Translations under genes and position numbers: made by a program | Notes under the pieces: generated by a model | Told to the model about the DNA's origin: nothing | The model's input: the letters and a program-made list of their open reading frames with translations, nothing else | The model's database searches: none | In this document: piece by piece, positions 26,614-34,665 of the stretch | How positions within the stretch are numbered: position 1 is the first letter of the stretch | How the letters are laid out: every line of letters begins with the position of its first letter | Assembly: GCA_022774505.1 (NCBI GenBank) | Contig: JALFLW010000077.1 | Span: 1 to 51,406, forward strand | Reading direction: 5' to 3' | Source: Lachnospiraceae bacterium | Lineage (GTDB): Bacteria; Bacillota; Clostridia; Lachnospirales; Lachnospiraceae | DNA: 51,406 nucleotides

Positions 26614-27147
26614 CTACAACAGTAGTATAACTGTAAATACCCCTCCTGTAATTCCAACCAGCCGGTATATCTTTGCCTGTGAATGATATGCATTCTCTGC
26701 CTCCTGTATCCTCCTTTGAAGCCTTTCCTGAAGAATACAAAGCGTCCGAAGCTGTGTCTGCCTGTCCAGTGTCCCAAGATGCATTCCTATTTCCTGCCAC
26801 ACCTCCCTGTCTGCTGTTTCCAGACAGGCATATACAGGACTCCTTACCATTTCTCTTCTCCAGATCTCATATAAACCGGTGCCTTCTTTGACAGCAAGGA
26901 CTTCATATATACTTTGAAAAAAATCAGACAGATACCACGTCTTTCCGGCCAGCTTTTCTAAAATTTCTAAAATGTCTGCTGCCGCATATTCGATCTCTCC
27001 TGCCATGAGCACCATCGCCTGCTCCAGTTCTCTCAGAACACGGATACGTTTTTTTCTGGCTGCAGCCATCCACAATCCACAGCCACAGCCCCCTGCCAGA
27101 GCCATTCCTCCTCCTATCAGTTTTATTATCATCTGAAAACCCGCCAT
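26614..27147 (-). CDS. spoIIIAB: Stage III sporulation protein AB
   Basis: 177 residues. An N-terminal helix (LIGGGMALAGGCGCGLWMA) is followed by a cytoplasmic helical domain with RVLRELEQAMVLMAGEIEYA, and a C-terminal helix (LVGITGGVFTVILLL). The fold resembles type II secretion GspF domains. It would couple the ATPase SpoIIIAA to the membrane channel. GGGAGG precedes ATG 27147. Confidence 0.93.
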   Translation of the reverse strand: MAGFQMIIKLIGGGMALAGGCGCGLWMAAARKKRIRVLRELEQAMVLMAGEIEYAAADILEILEKLAGKTWYLSDFFQSIYEVLAVKEGTGLYEIWRREMVRSPVYACLETADREVWQEIGMHLGTLDRQTQLRTLCILQERLQRRIQEAENAYHSQAKIYRLVGITGGVFTVILLL

Positions 27148-27171
27148 TTTTTCCTCCCTTTCTCCTTAAAC

Positions 27172-28131
27172 CTATTTTTCACTGCAGCAATGGGTCAGAT
27201 ATGTTCCCCTCTCATCAAATATTGCCTCCACCCTGCCTGCTTCCCCTGCGGACAGCAGTACATATCTCTGAAAAAACTTTTCCCTGACCAGCCTGCCAAG
27301 GATTGGTTTTTTACGGATCTCTTCCATACTCCTTCCATGCACGGTAGCAAGTATCTTTACCCCGCAATTCATAACATATTCCAATGCTTCCACATCCTCC
27401 TTAAAACCAATCTCATCCACTGCGATCACCTTTGGAGACATCGAACGGACCAGCATCATCATTCCCTCCCTCTTCGGACAACAGTCAAGGATATCCGTCC
27501 TGTATCCCAGATCATTCTGTGGCTTCCCCTGATAACAGGCTCCCAGTTCTGACCTTTCATCCACAACCCCCACATTAATCCCTCTGCGCTCTGCCGTTCC
27601 ATTCGACAGCTGTCGTATCAAATCCCGCAGTAATGTTGTCTTTCCACACCGGGGCGGTGAAATGATCAGCGTATGGTAAATACTGTCTCCATTGAGCAGA
27701 TATGGCAGTACCTGATCACCGCAGCCGATCAGCTGATGTGCCAGACGGATGTTTATAAAAGATATGTACCTTAGATTTTTGACCCGGTCGCGTTCCATTA
27801 CGGTCTTTCCTGCCACACCTATCCGGTGGCCTCCACGTATCGTGATAAATCCCTGTTTTAATTCCTCCTCAAATGCATACATGGAATAATTGCTTATCCT
27901 TTCCATTGTCTCTTTCACATCCTTTGGTTTCACGATCACCGCCTGATCCATTGTTGTCATGATCTGCCCCTGCCGGCTGACAAAATACTCCACCCCCTGA
28001 TATACCACCATCAACGGGGAGCCCGCCCGGATACGGATTTCCTGAAGCTTCTCAAAATCAATATCCATCTTTTCCACGGCCTGCCGGATATCCTGTGCCA
28101 GCACCGGAAGTATTTCTCTTCTCTGTCCCAT
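27172..28131 (-). CDS. spoIIIAA: Stage III sporulation protein AA (ATPase)
   Basis: 319 residues from ATG 28131, chosen because GGAGG lies 9 bases upstream and a SigE-type promoter ends just before it; the open frame continues to 28347 only through junk. It is a secretion-ATPase-like motor: Walker A SPPRCGKTTLLRDLI, Walker B VIAVDEIG, and ATVHGRSMEEI after it. The N-terminal part has EIRIRAGSPLMVVYQG. It powers the SpoIIIA apparatus in the mother cell. First gene of the complete AA-AH operon. Confidence 0.95.
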   Translation of the reverse strand: MGQRREILPVLAQDIRQAVEKMDIDFEKLQEIRIRAGSPLMVVYQGVEYFVSRQGQIMTTMDQAVIVKPKDVKETMERISNYSMYAFEEELKQGFITIRGGHRIGVAGKTVMERDRVKNLRYISFINIRLAHQLIGCGDQVLPYLLNGDSIYHTLIISPPRCGKTTLLRDLIRQLSNGTAERRGINVGVVDERSELGACYQGKPQNDLGYRTDILDCCPKREGMMMLVRSMSPKVIAVDEIGFKEDVEALEYVMNCGVKILATVHGRSMEEIRKKPILGRLVREKFFQRYVLLSAGEAGRVEAIFDERGTYLTHCCSEK

Positions 28132-28156
28132 TCCTTTTATCCTCCATTCTCTTCCA

Positions 28157-28184
28157 AGTATATGTTTGGGACAGGCAGATATTC
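28157..28184 (-). promoter_or_regulatory. SigE-type promoter for the spoIIIA operon
   Basis: On the minus strand GAATATC (28178-28184), a 13-base spacer and CATATACT (28157-28164). This fits the SigE consensus KMATAYT / CATAYAHT with one mismatch. It lies about 26 bases before the spoIIIAA ATG. Confidence 0.75.
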
Positions 28185-28207
28185 CTATTATTTTTAAGGA
28201 ATATTGA

Positions 28208-28336
28208 TTGCAAATCCATCCAAAATGTAATAGAATAAAACTATCTGAGGTGAAAAAAAACCTCAAGAAGGAACGTTGCCATGAAGCAATGTTATTTTCG
28301 AAATATAACAAAGATAAGAAAGGATGATAAACAACA
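28208..28336 (+). promoter_or_regulatory. Promoter and structured leader of the isomerase gene
   Basis: TTGCAA (28208-28213), 17 bases, TAGAAT (28231-28236). The leader of about 95 bases folds into a small hairpin (TGAGG/CCTCA, 28246-28265) and a second one (AACGTTGC with GCAATGTT, 28272-28293). GAAAGG near 28318-28323 is a somewhat distant ribosome site. The leader may carry sugar or attenuation control; no known riboswitch was recognised. Confidence 0.65.
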
Positions 28337-29827
28337 ATGGAAAACATGCCAAAAATGAAAATCGGTATCGTTGCAGTAAGCAGGGACTGTTTCCCGGAAT
28401 CACTTTCTGTAACAAGAAGAGAAAATCTCGTAAAGGCTTACGCAGACAAATATGACGCAGAGGATATTTATGAATGTCCGATCTGTATCGTTGAGAGTGA
28501 GATTCATATGGTACAGGCTCTGGAGGATATCAAAAAGGCCGGATGTAATGCACTCTGTGTATATCTTGGAAACTTCGGTCCTGAAATTGCTGAGACACTT
28601 CTTGCAAAGCATTTCGACGGTCCTAAGATGTTTGTTGCCGCTGCCGAAGAAACTTCCGCAAACGGCGGACTTGTCCAGGGCCGAGGGGATGCATATTGCG
28701 GTATGCTCAATGCAAGCTACAATCTGAAGCTTCGTAATGTAAAGGCATATATTCCGGATTATCCGGTAGGTACTGCTGAGGAATGTGCGGATATGATCCA
28801 CGAATTCCTTCCAATCGCAAAAGCTGTATATGCACTGAACAACCTTAAGATCATCAGCTTCGGTCCACGTCCGCTGAACTTCCTTGCATGTAATGCACCG
28901 ATCCAGCAGCTCTATAATCTGGGTGTTGAGATCGAAGAGAATTCAGAGCTTGACCTGTTTGAAGCATTCAATAAGCATGCCGATGATCCTCGTATTCCTG
29001 ATGTTGTTAAGGATATGGAGGCTGAGCTTGGTGCCGGCAATAAGAAACCGGAAATTCTTAACAAACTGGCACAGTATGAGATCACACTTCTTGACTGGAT
29101 CGAGGAGCACAGAGGCTATCGTAAATTTGTTGCCCTTGCCGGCAAGTGCTGGCCTGCATTCCAGACACAGTTCGGATGCGTTCCATGCTATGTAAACAGC
29201 CGTCTCACAAAGATGGGAATCCCTGTTTCCTGTGAGGTTGATATCTATGGTGCCCTGAGTGAGTTCATCGGTACTGTTGTCAGTGACGATACTGTGACCC
29301 TGTTAGATATCAATAATACCGTACCTGCTGATATCTACAACGAAGATATCAAAGGTAAATTTGATTATACACAGAAGGATACTTTCATGGGCTTCCACTG
29401 TGGAAATACAGCTTCTACCAAGCTTTCATTCTGTGAAATGAAGAATCAGATGATCATGGCCCGTTCTCTTCCGGAGGAGGTTACAAATGGTACTCTCGAG
29501 GGCGATATCATTCCTGGTGATATCACTTTCTTCCGTCTGCAGAGCACTGCTGATGCTAAGCTTCGTGCTTATATCGCAAACGGTGAAGTGCTTCCTGTCA
29601 AGACACGTTCTTTCGGTGCCATCGGAATCTTCGCTATCAACGAGATGGGACGTTTCTACCGTCATGTCCTGATTGAAAAGAACTTCCCTCATCATGGTGC
29701 TGTTGCTTTCGGCCATTATGGCAAGCAGCTTTTCGAAGTATTCAAATATATCGGTGTTGATGTAGAGGAGATCGGCTATAACCAGCCAAAGGGTGTTCTT
29801 TATAAGACAGAGAATCCATTCTCATAA
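28337..29827 (+). CDS. L-fucose / L-arabinose isomerase family protein
   Basis: 496 residues. The family interconverts aldose and ketose sugars with a Mn2+ ion. Likely metal ligands are visible: Glu300 in VSCEVDIYGAL, Asp324 in LLDINN and a His in FPHHGAVAFGHYG (452 or 453). The N-terminus KIGIVAVSRDCFP and the FGPRPLNFLACN segment fit the large-domain fold. It is shorter than E. coli FucI (about 590), like many Firmicutes members. The next gene is a xylulokinase, so the product is probably a pentulose such as D-xylulose or a close relative. The exact substrate cannot be told. Its codon choice looks strongly biased, suggesting high expression. Confidence 0.85.
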   Translation: MENMPKMKIGIVAVSRDCFPESLSVTRRENLVKAYADKYDAEDIYECPICIVESEIHMVQALEDIKKAGCNALCVYLGNFGPEIAETLLAKHFDGPKMFVAAAEETSANGGLVQGRGDAYCGMLNASYNLKLRNVKAYIPDYPVGTAEECADMIHEFLPIAKAVYALNNLKIISFGPRPLNFLACNAPIQQLYNLGVEIEENSELDLFEAFNKHADDPRIPDVVKDMEAELGAGNKKPEILNKLAQYEITLLDWIEEHRGYRKFVALAGKCWPAFQTQFGCVPCYVNSRLTKMGIPVSCEVDIYGALSEFIGTVVSDDTVTLLDINNTVPADIYNEDIKGKFDYTQKDTFMGFHCGNTASTKLSFCEMKNQMIMARSLPEEVTNGTLEGDIIPGDITFFRLQSTADAKLRAYIANGEVLPVKTRSFGAIGIFAINEMGRFYRHVLIEKNFPHHGAVAFGHYGKQLFEVFKYIGVDVEEIGYNQPKGVLYKTENPFS

Positions 29828-29835
29828 TATAATGA

Positions 29836-29951
29836 GCCCTAAAGGGCGGATTAACGGGCAAAATTTCTGCGAAGCGGAAAGCAAAGCTCTGCAAAGAGTG
29901 GTTTTTGCGAGTCTTCGGTGGAAATGGTTTTATAAAGGTTTCTTTGAAACC
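29836..29951 (+). other. Hairpin-rich spacer between isomerase and kinase genes
   Basis: Three small stems in a row: GCCCT/AGGGC (29836-29847), TTTCTGC-GAA-GCGGAAA (29864-29880) and GGTTTC-TTT-GAAACC (29937-29951). No gene is seen. It may be a processing or stability element, or a remnant repeat. Confidence 0.4.
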
Positions 29952-29985
29952 CCGGTATGTGCAAAGATCCTGCACAGATACATGT

Positions 29986-30014
29986 GAGCGGCGGCACCAT
30001 GCCGCTGCTCTTTT
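29986..30014 (+). terminator. Terminator behind the isomerase gene
   Basis: GAGCGGCGGC pairs with GCCGCTGCTC (one mismatch), followed by TTTT. It lies 75 bases before the kinase start, so read-through or a separate promoter must supply the kinase. Confidence 0.8.
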
Positions 30015-30089
30015 CTATTATATAAAAAATTCGGGACATATTCTCCCGGTCTGAATTTCTAATCACTATATACAGAAAGGATATTATCT

Positions 30090-31619
30090 ATGAATTATTT
30101 AATCGGTATTGATCTTGGTACCTCTTCTACCAAGACAGTTCTCTTTGATGAAGAAGGTACTGTAATTGCCTCTGCAGGCAAGGATTACCCTCTGTACACA
30201 CCAAACAACGGATGGGCTGAGCAGAAGCCGGAGGACTGGCGTGATGCTGCTCTGGAAACCATTGCAAAAGTAGTAAAGGATTCCGGCGTAGCCGCTGATG
30301 ATATCAAGGGCTTAGGTATCTCCGGACAGATGCATGGTCTTGTTATGCTGGACGAAGCCGGCGAAGTGATCCGCCCATCTATCATCTGGTGTGACCAGCG
30401 TACAGAAAAGGAATGTGAGGAGATCACAGAAAAGGTTGGAGCAAAACGTCTCATCGAGATCACTGCTAACCCTGCTCTGACAGGATTTACGGCATCCAAG
30501 ATCCTCTGGGTCCGCAATCACGAACCGGAAAATTATGCAAAATGCAAGCACATCCTCCTGCCAAAGGATTATGTACGTTATATCCTTACCGGAGAATTTG
30601 CTACAGAAGTATCTGATGCATCCGGCATGCAGCTTCTGGATGTGCCAAAGCGCCAGTGGTCTGATGAAGTCTTGGAAAAGCTTGATATTGATAAGAATCT
30701 CCTCGCTAAGGTCTATGAATCACCGGAAGTAACCGGTACGATCCTGCCGGAGATTGCAGCAAAAACAGGTCTTTCTACTTCTACTGTAGTAGTCGGCGGT
30801 GCCGGGGACAATGCAGCAGCAGCTGTCGGAACAGGAGTAGTCGAAGACGGAAAAGCTTTCACAACCATCGGAACCAGCGGTGTTGTATTTGCTCATTCCA
30901 GTGATATTTCCATTGATCCGAAAGGACGTGTACACACTTTCTGCTGTGCCGTTCCGGGAGCATGGCATGTCATGGGCGTTACACAGGCTGCCGGCTATTC
31001 TCTGGCCTGGTTCCAGGAAAATATCGGAACAGAATATGCCCGCAAGGCAAAGGAACAAGGCTGTGGTGCTTTTGACCTGATCAATGCAGATGTCCTTAAA
31101 ACTCCGATCGGCGCAAACCGTCTGATCTATCTGCCATATCTTAACGGAGAACGTACTCCTCATCTGGATGCCAACTGCCGTGGTGTATTCTTTGGACTTT
31201 CCAGTATGCATACCACTGCTGATATGGCCCGTGCCGTCATGGAGGGTATCAGCTACTCTCTGACAGACTGCAATGATATCATCCGTGAGATGGGTATCAA
31301 TGTCACAGAGATGATGGCATGTGGCGGCGGTGCCAAAAATGGTGTTCAGCGTCAGATGATGGCTGATATGTTTGGCTGTGATGTCAAGACAGTGACTGCT
31401 ACAGAAGGACCTGCTCTGGGTGTTGCCATCCTCGCCGGTGTCGGTGCCGGAATCTATGACAGCGTAGAAGCAGCCTGCCGCAAGATGATCCATACAGATC
31501 CTGAAAAGGAATGTCATCCTGACGCAGCTGCAACGAAGGAATATGACAAATTCCATCAGCTTTATAAGAAACTGTATACCGATCTGAAGGATGATTATCA
31601 GACATTAGCATCTCTGTAA
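30090..31619 (+). CDS. xylB: Xylulokinase (FGGY family)
   Basis: 509 residues. It phosphorylates D-xylulose to xylulose-5-phosphate for the pentose phosphate pathway. The N-terminal ATPase motif IGIDLGTSSTKTVLFD with Asp8, the substrate motif ISGQMHGLVMLD at 77-88, catalytic Asp240 in GGAGDNAAAAVG, and MACGGGAKNGVQRQMMAD near the C-terminus are all characteristic of XylB. AAAGGA lies about 9 bases upstream of the ATG. It probably uses the ketose made by the preceding isomerase-family enzyme. A close FGGY relative such as ribulokinase is less likely given GQMHG. Confidence 0.93.
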   Translation: MNYLIGIDLGTSSTKTVLFDEEGTVIASAGKDYPLYTPNNGWAEQKPEDWRDAALETIAKVVKDSGVAADDIKGLGISGQMHGLVMLDEAGEVIRPSIIWCDQRTEKECEEITEKVGAKRLIEITANPALTGFTASKILWVRNHEPENYAKCKHILLPKDYVRYILTGEFATEVSDASGMQLLDVPKRQWSDEVLEKLDIDKNLLAKVYESPEVTGTILPEIAAKTGLSTSTVVVGGAGDNAAAAVGTGVVEDGKAFTTIGTSGVVFAHSSDISIDPKGRVHTFCCAVPGAWHVMGVTQAAGYSLAWFQENIGTEYARKAKEQGCGAFDLINADVLKTPIGANRLIYLPYLNGERTPHLDANCRGVFFGLSSMHTTADMARAVMEGISYSLTDCNDIIREMGINVTEMMACGGGAKNGVQRQMMADMFGCDVKTVTATEGPALGVAILAGVGAGIYDSVEAACRKMIHTDPEKECHPDAAATKEYDKFHQLYKKLYTDLKDDYQTLASL

Positions 31620-31639
31620 TCATTATAGGCTAAGGATAA

Positions 31640-32348
31640 AACCAGTGTTTTGGGAGCGTCCCAAAGTTTGTGTAAACCTTCAAACTGATGTAAGATAACA
31701 TTACTCAGTTTGGAGGTTTTTATTATGGCAAGAAGAAAAAGTGATTCACCACAAAAAGCAGCAATGCGCGAAATGATGCAGGGATATCTCAAGGAGAATG
31801 ATATCAGTATCAAAAGCGGAAACGATGTTAATTCCATCATGCGGGACATGATGTCTGTTTTATTGGAAGAAGCTCTTGACGAAGAGCTTAATGAGGAACT
31901 TGGGTATTCCAAATATGATTACCGCAATAAAGAGACCGATAACAGCCGGAATGGACATTCCAGGAAAACAATGCGTACCAGTTATGGGGATATGGACATT
32001 GCAATACCCAGGGACCGCAAAGGGGAGTATGAACCGCAGCTGATACCAAAATATCAGAATACGGTCACTCAGGACATGGAAGAAAAGATCATATCTATGT
32101 ATGCAAAAGGAATGACCACGGGAGACATCGAAGCACACCTAAAAGAGCTTTATGATCTGGATATTTCAGACAGCACGATCAGCCGTATTACCGATAAAAT
32201 AATGCCACTTGTAAAGGAATGGCAGGAGTGTCCGCTGCAGGAGATCTATGCTGTTGTTTACATGGATGCGATCCACTACCACGTCCGCAGTGAAGGGCGT
32301 ATTGTGAAACGTACGGTATACATTGCCCTCGGGATCGATATGGATGGG
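31640..32348 (+). mobile_element. IS256-type insertion sequence, 3' part missing
   Basis: The left end has an IS256-like terminal sequence around 31648-31680 (GGGAGCGTCCCAAAG, then TTGTGTAAACC). The transposase gene starts normally but the homology stops near 32348 and no right terminal repeat is seen. The element is a dead remnant directly behind the xylulokinase gene. Confidence 0.75.
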
Positions 32349-32450
32349 AAATTTGTCCATCCGAAAGATCATCAAAATAATTTTCCATTTGTCCTCTTGT
32401 TTCCATATCTTCGTGATAATCAATATAAATGCTGTTCACCGCCACGCTAA
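31725..32450 (+). pseudogene. IS256 (mutator) family transposase, truncated
   Basis: ATG 31725 has GGAGG 8 bases upstream. About 208 residues are family-like: DDMMSVLLEEALDEEL-type N-terminus (MRDMMSVLLEEALDEELNEE), NGHSRKTMRTSYGDMDIAIPRDR, SMYAKGMTTGDIEAHL, SDSTISRITDK and VVYMDAIHYHVR, which holds the first catalytic Asp of the DDE triad. After YIALGIDMDGK the frame reads into unrelated DNA (to a stop at 32450). A complete transposase is about 400 residues, so the other two catalytic residues are lost. Confidence 0.85.
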
Positions 32451-32637
32451 TAGGAATCGGATAGTAATTGTCGACATAATAGCTACTTAAAATTTCTTCG
32501 GTCTTTTTCCCGATCGAAATGATATCCCTTCGAGTATTGTTATTCTTAGTTATCTGATACATTGCAACAATATAATCTTCCCCGAAATCATCTTGCAATT
32601 CTTTTGTCAATTCTTCGGCATATTCTTTGATATTCAT
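32346..32637 (-). pseudogene. N-terminal fragment of an unknown protein (DUF5688-like?)
   Basis: ATG 32637 (GGGGGAAT just upstream) opens a frame whose first 95 or so residues read MNIKEYAEELTKEL, GEDYIVAMYQITKNNN and YYVDNYY. This resembles the Lachnospiraceae DUF5688 family from memory. The frame then runs into the antisense of the IS remnant at about 32346, so the gene has lost its 3' part by the same event that cut the IS. Confidence 0.5.
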
Positions 32638-32734
32638 AAAATTCCCCCTTTGTTCTTCTTTAGTAATAGTATGACAGATAACCCTCCGTTATATTTTGAT
32701 ATAATTAATATGCAAGAATCATCATTAAGAGTGA

Positions 32735-32760
32735 AAAAAAGTAGCCGAAGCTACTTTTTT
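32735..32760 (-). terminator. Terminator of the FN3-type secreted protein gene
   Basis: AAAAGTAGC-CGAA-GCTACTTTT forms a stable hairpin with A and T runs on both sides, and it touches the stop codon at 32759. Confidence 0.8.
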
Positions 32761-33889
32761 ATTTGCTTAATTTTCCCCATAAATATGGATTGTATTTAGT
32801 ATACTTTTTCTTTGCTACTTTCAAATGCTTTTTGAACATTTTATAGTAGTTATTTTTACTTAAACACTTAAATGTTCCATACAAAGTTTTGTCATTTTTG
32901 TCTTTCTTAATTTTAAAAACATCACCATTTGATATTGGGCCATCATATCCATTGTTCTGCTTCTGAAAAAGCTTGGTTAATTGCTTTTCCTTTTTATCAG
33001 TAATATATTTGCCACGACTCCAAACAGGGGAATAATAGTAAGCCCATTTAGAAACATGGAACCAATAAATTACATTACCCTCATTTACCACTGTATTAAC
33101 AGGATATGGATAATCATAATACTTTGCTTTCTTCAATGTCTTTACTTTCTTTACAGGCGACCATTTGGTAGACTGTTTTTTTCCCTTTGTCGTATATGCA
33201 CGAACACGCACATAATAAGTTTTATTCTTTTTCAGGGATTGAATTAATGTTGATGTTGCCGAATAATTTTTGAAACGTAAATTTTTAGCACCCTTCATCT
33301 TTTTATTCGTAGCATACTGCACCTGATAAGCAACGTTTTTGAAATTAAGATTATTCCATTCAACAATAAAAGATTCTGTTGCCTTTGAAAATTTTTTAAT
33401 CTTTACCTGATAATTTGCCAATGGATCCTGAAGCAATGTCTTATCACTGGATCGCTTAATTGTAAAATCCTGCGTAATCATAATGTTATTACCCTTGTCG
33501 GAAACACACACCGTACCAGTACCAACATTAACATTGTTTTTATACGTTACATTAAACCATTCTGTGTCGTAATGGTTTTCATCATAACGGGGTGATACTT
33601 TATCCAAAGAAGTTCCAACCGTATAACGAATCTTGGGTTTAATAGGCTTCCCCGTGTATTCATATTCTGATTTTTCTAAGACAATCTGCAAGGGAACGAC
33701 AACGACATTGTCATTGCAATCTACCCAGTATGGTTCGTTGATCCCATCATCGACATAGCGAAGCGACCCTGCTGTTTTTTCCTCAGCCGAAACAATCATT
33801 GATGGCATTGCTGAAATTACCATTGCTAAAGTAAGCAATAATGGAAAAATTTTTGAAAACATGTTGTGCATTGTGTTGTTATCTTTCAT
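32759..33889 (-). CDS. Secreted protein with a fibronectin type III-like domain
   Basis: 376 residues. A signal peptide (FPLLLTLAMVISAMPSMIVSAEE) ends near residue 36. Residues about 50-135 are a beta-rich domain with VPLQIVLEKSEYEYTGKPIKP, similar to Lachnospiraceae surface-protein modules. Residues about 150-245 look like FN3 (SFIVEWNNLNFKNVAYQVQY ... KTYYVRVRAYTTKGKKQ). The C-terminal 130 residues are Lys/Tyr-rich and unrecognised. Start ATG 33889 is supported by GGGAGG 9 bases upstream. It is AT-rich and lies in an accessory region. The role is unknown, probably wall-associated. Confidence 0.75.
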   Translation of the reverse strand: MKDNNTMHNMFSKIFPLLLTLAMVISAMPSMIVSAEEKTAGSLRYVDDGINEPYWVDCNDNVVVVPLQIVLEKSEYEYTGKPIKPKIRYTVGTSLDKVSPRYDENHYDTEWFNVTYKNNVNVGTGTVCVSDKGNNIMITQDFTIKRSSDKTLLQDPLANYQVKIKKFSKATESFIVEWNNLNFKNVAYQVQYATNKKMKGAKNLRFKNYSATSTLIQSLKKNKTYYVRVRAYTTKGKKQSTKWSPVKKVKTLKKAKYYDYPYPVNTVVNEGNVIYWFHVSKWAYYYSPVWSRGKYITDKKEKQLTKLFQKQNNGYDGPISNGDVFKIKKDKNDKTLYGTFKCLSKNNYYKMFKKHLKVAKKKYTKYNPYLWGKLSK

Positions 33890-34174
33890 AACTTTCGTCC
33901 TCCCTCTTCAAAAAGCTAAAAAGCAATTAAAAACATCATATTATGAAAAGAAAAAGTTGTCAACACACATACCATGAATACCCTTGGGACTTTCTTTTTT
34001 GTCTATAGAAACGCAATATCAATGTGATTGCGGTGTCGAATGTAACTGAGTTCGGGGCGGCGCTCATTTTTTCGGTTAGCCGCACATTCTGTCCGTCTGT
34101 CCGACTGATTTCCAGAAAATAAACAACTATAAAAAAAAATATATATGTATATACTTTTATTTATATCTATATTT

Positions 34175-34202
34175 CTGTCCAGATGACAGGACATCTGGAC
34201 AG
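34175..34202. repeat. Perfect 11-bp inverted repeat
   Basis: CTGTCCAGATG and CATCTGGACAG flank a 6-base loop. No T-run follows, so an operator-like site or cruciform is more likely than a terminator. CTGTCC also occurs twice near 34088-34100. Confidence 0.6.
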
Positions 34203-34316
34203 AATCAATAAGAACAAAATAGAAATGGTTATAAATGTAACGATGAATTGAATAGAGCTAAATCAAACAGTTACACAAAAAGATTAGATCTGATTAGCAT
34301 GATAGTTTCACAAGCA

Positions 34317-34350
34317 GATTAGGAATAATTTAAAATCCTGATCTTTTTTT
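34317..34350 (+). terminator. Orphan terminator
   Basis: GATTAGGA pairs with TCCTGATC (one G-T pair), followed by seven T. No plus-strand gene lies in front of it, so it ends an unseen small RNA or a lost gene. Confidence 0.6.
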
Positions 34351-34408
34351 ATTATATCCAGTCGTTAAACTGCCGAAAATCCGCAACAACAATATGATTA
34401 CTGTTTTC
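34345..34408 (+). repeat. Direct repeat, copy 1, upstream of the CAP gene
   Basis: The block beginning TTATTATATCCAGTCGTTAA and containing CAATATGATTACTGTTTT recurs at 36158-36222 with only scattered differences. Both copies begin in the T-run of a terminator. Confidence 0.8.
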
Positions 34409-34459
34409 TTTTCGTATGGCTAGGACAGCCAAAATCTACGGATTATGTGCAATTTAGCT

Positions 34460-34491
34460 ATCGCACCCCATATAGGTGCGTGAATTGAAAC
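34460..34491 (+). CRISPR. Single orphan CRISPR-like repeat (type I-C style)
   Basis: A 32-base sequence starting ATCGCACCCC and ending GTGAATTGAAAC. It has the I-C features: stem CGCACC/GGTGCG around a 7-base loop and the GAAAC-type 3' end. No second repeat and no cas gene is in the window, so it is a relic or chance match rather than an array. Confidence 0.5.
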
Positions 34492-34665
34492 AAGTCTTGA
34501 CTCCTTAATCTTCTTGCGATAAACTAAACACATTAATTATGATGTTTTGTTGAACTTCATACTATTATTAGCATTAAAATTTTGACGATTTGGAGGATAC
34601 AAACATTACCTTCTTTTCGTCAATTTTTTTATGTAAAAATATTGATAAATTTGGAGGTAATGACT

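Larger units (their letters stand above)
33890..34665. other. Gene-free AT-rich stretch with repeats
   Basis: No credible gene. It holds a perfect 11-bp palindrome (34175-34202), a terminator-like hairpin with no gene in front (34317-34350), a segment repeated at 36158-36222, and one CRISPR-like repeat (34460-34491). These are listed separately. Confidence 0.7.

Noticed and set aside
26406..26777. A 123-residue frame covering spoIIIAC
   Set aside because: Its first half overlaps spoIIIAB; only the last 64 residues from ATG 26600 match SpoIIIAC.
27172..28347. A 391-residue form of SpoIIIAA
   Set aside because: The first 72 residues cross the promoter region and show no family similarity; ATG 28131 has a proper ribosome site.
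30720..31556. A 278-residue frame antisense to xylulokinase
   Set aside because: It is a shadow in the opposite strand of a well-supported FGGY kinase gene and shows no domain.
34460..34491. A full CRISPR array
   Set aside because: Only one repeat copy was found; no spacer-repeat periodicity within several hundred bases and no cas genes.
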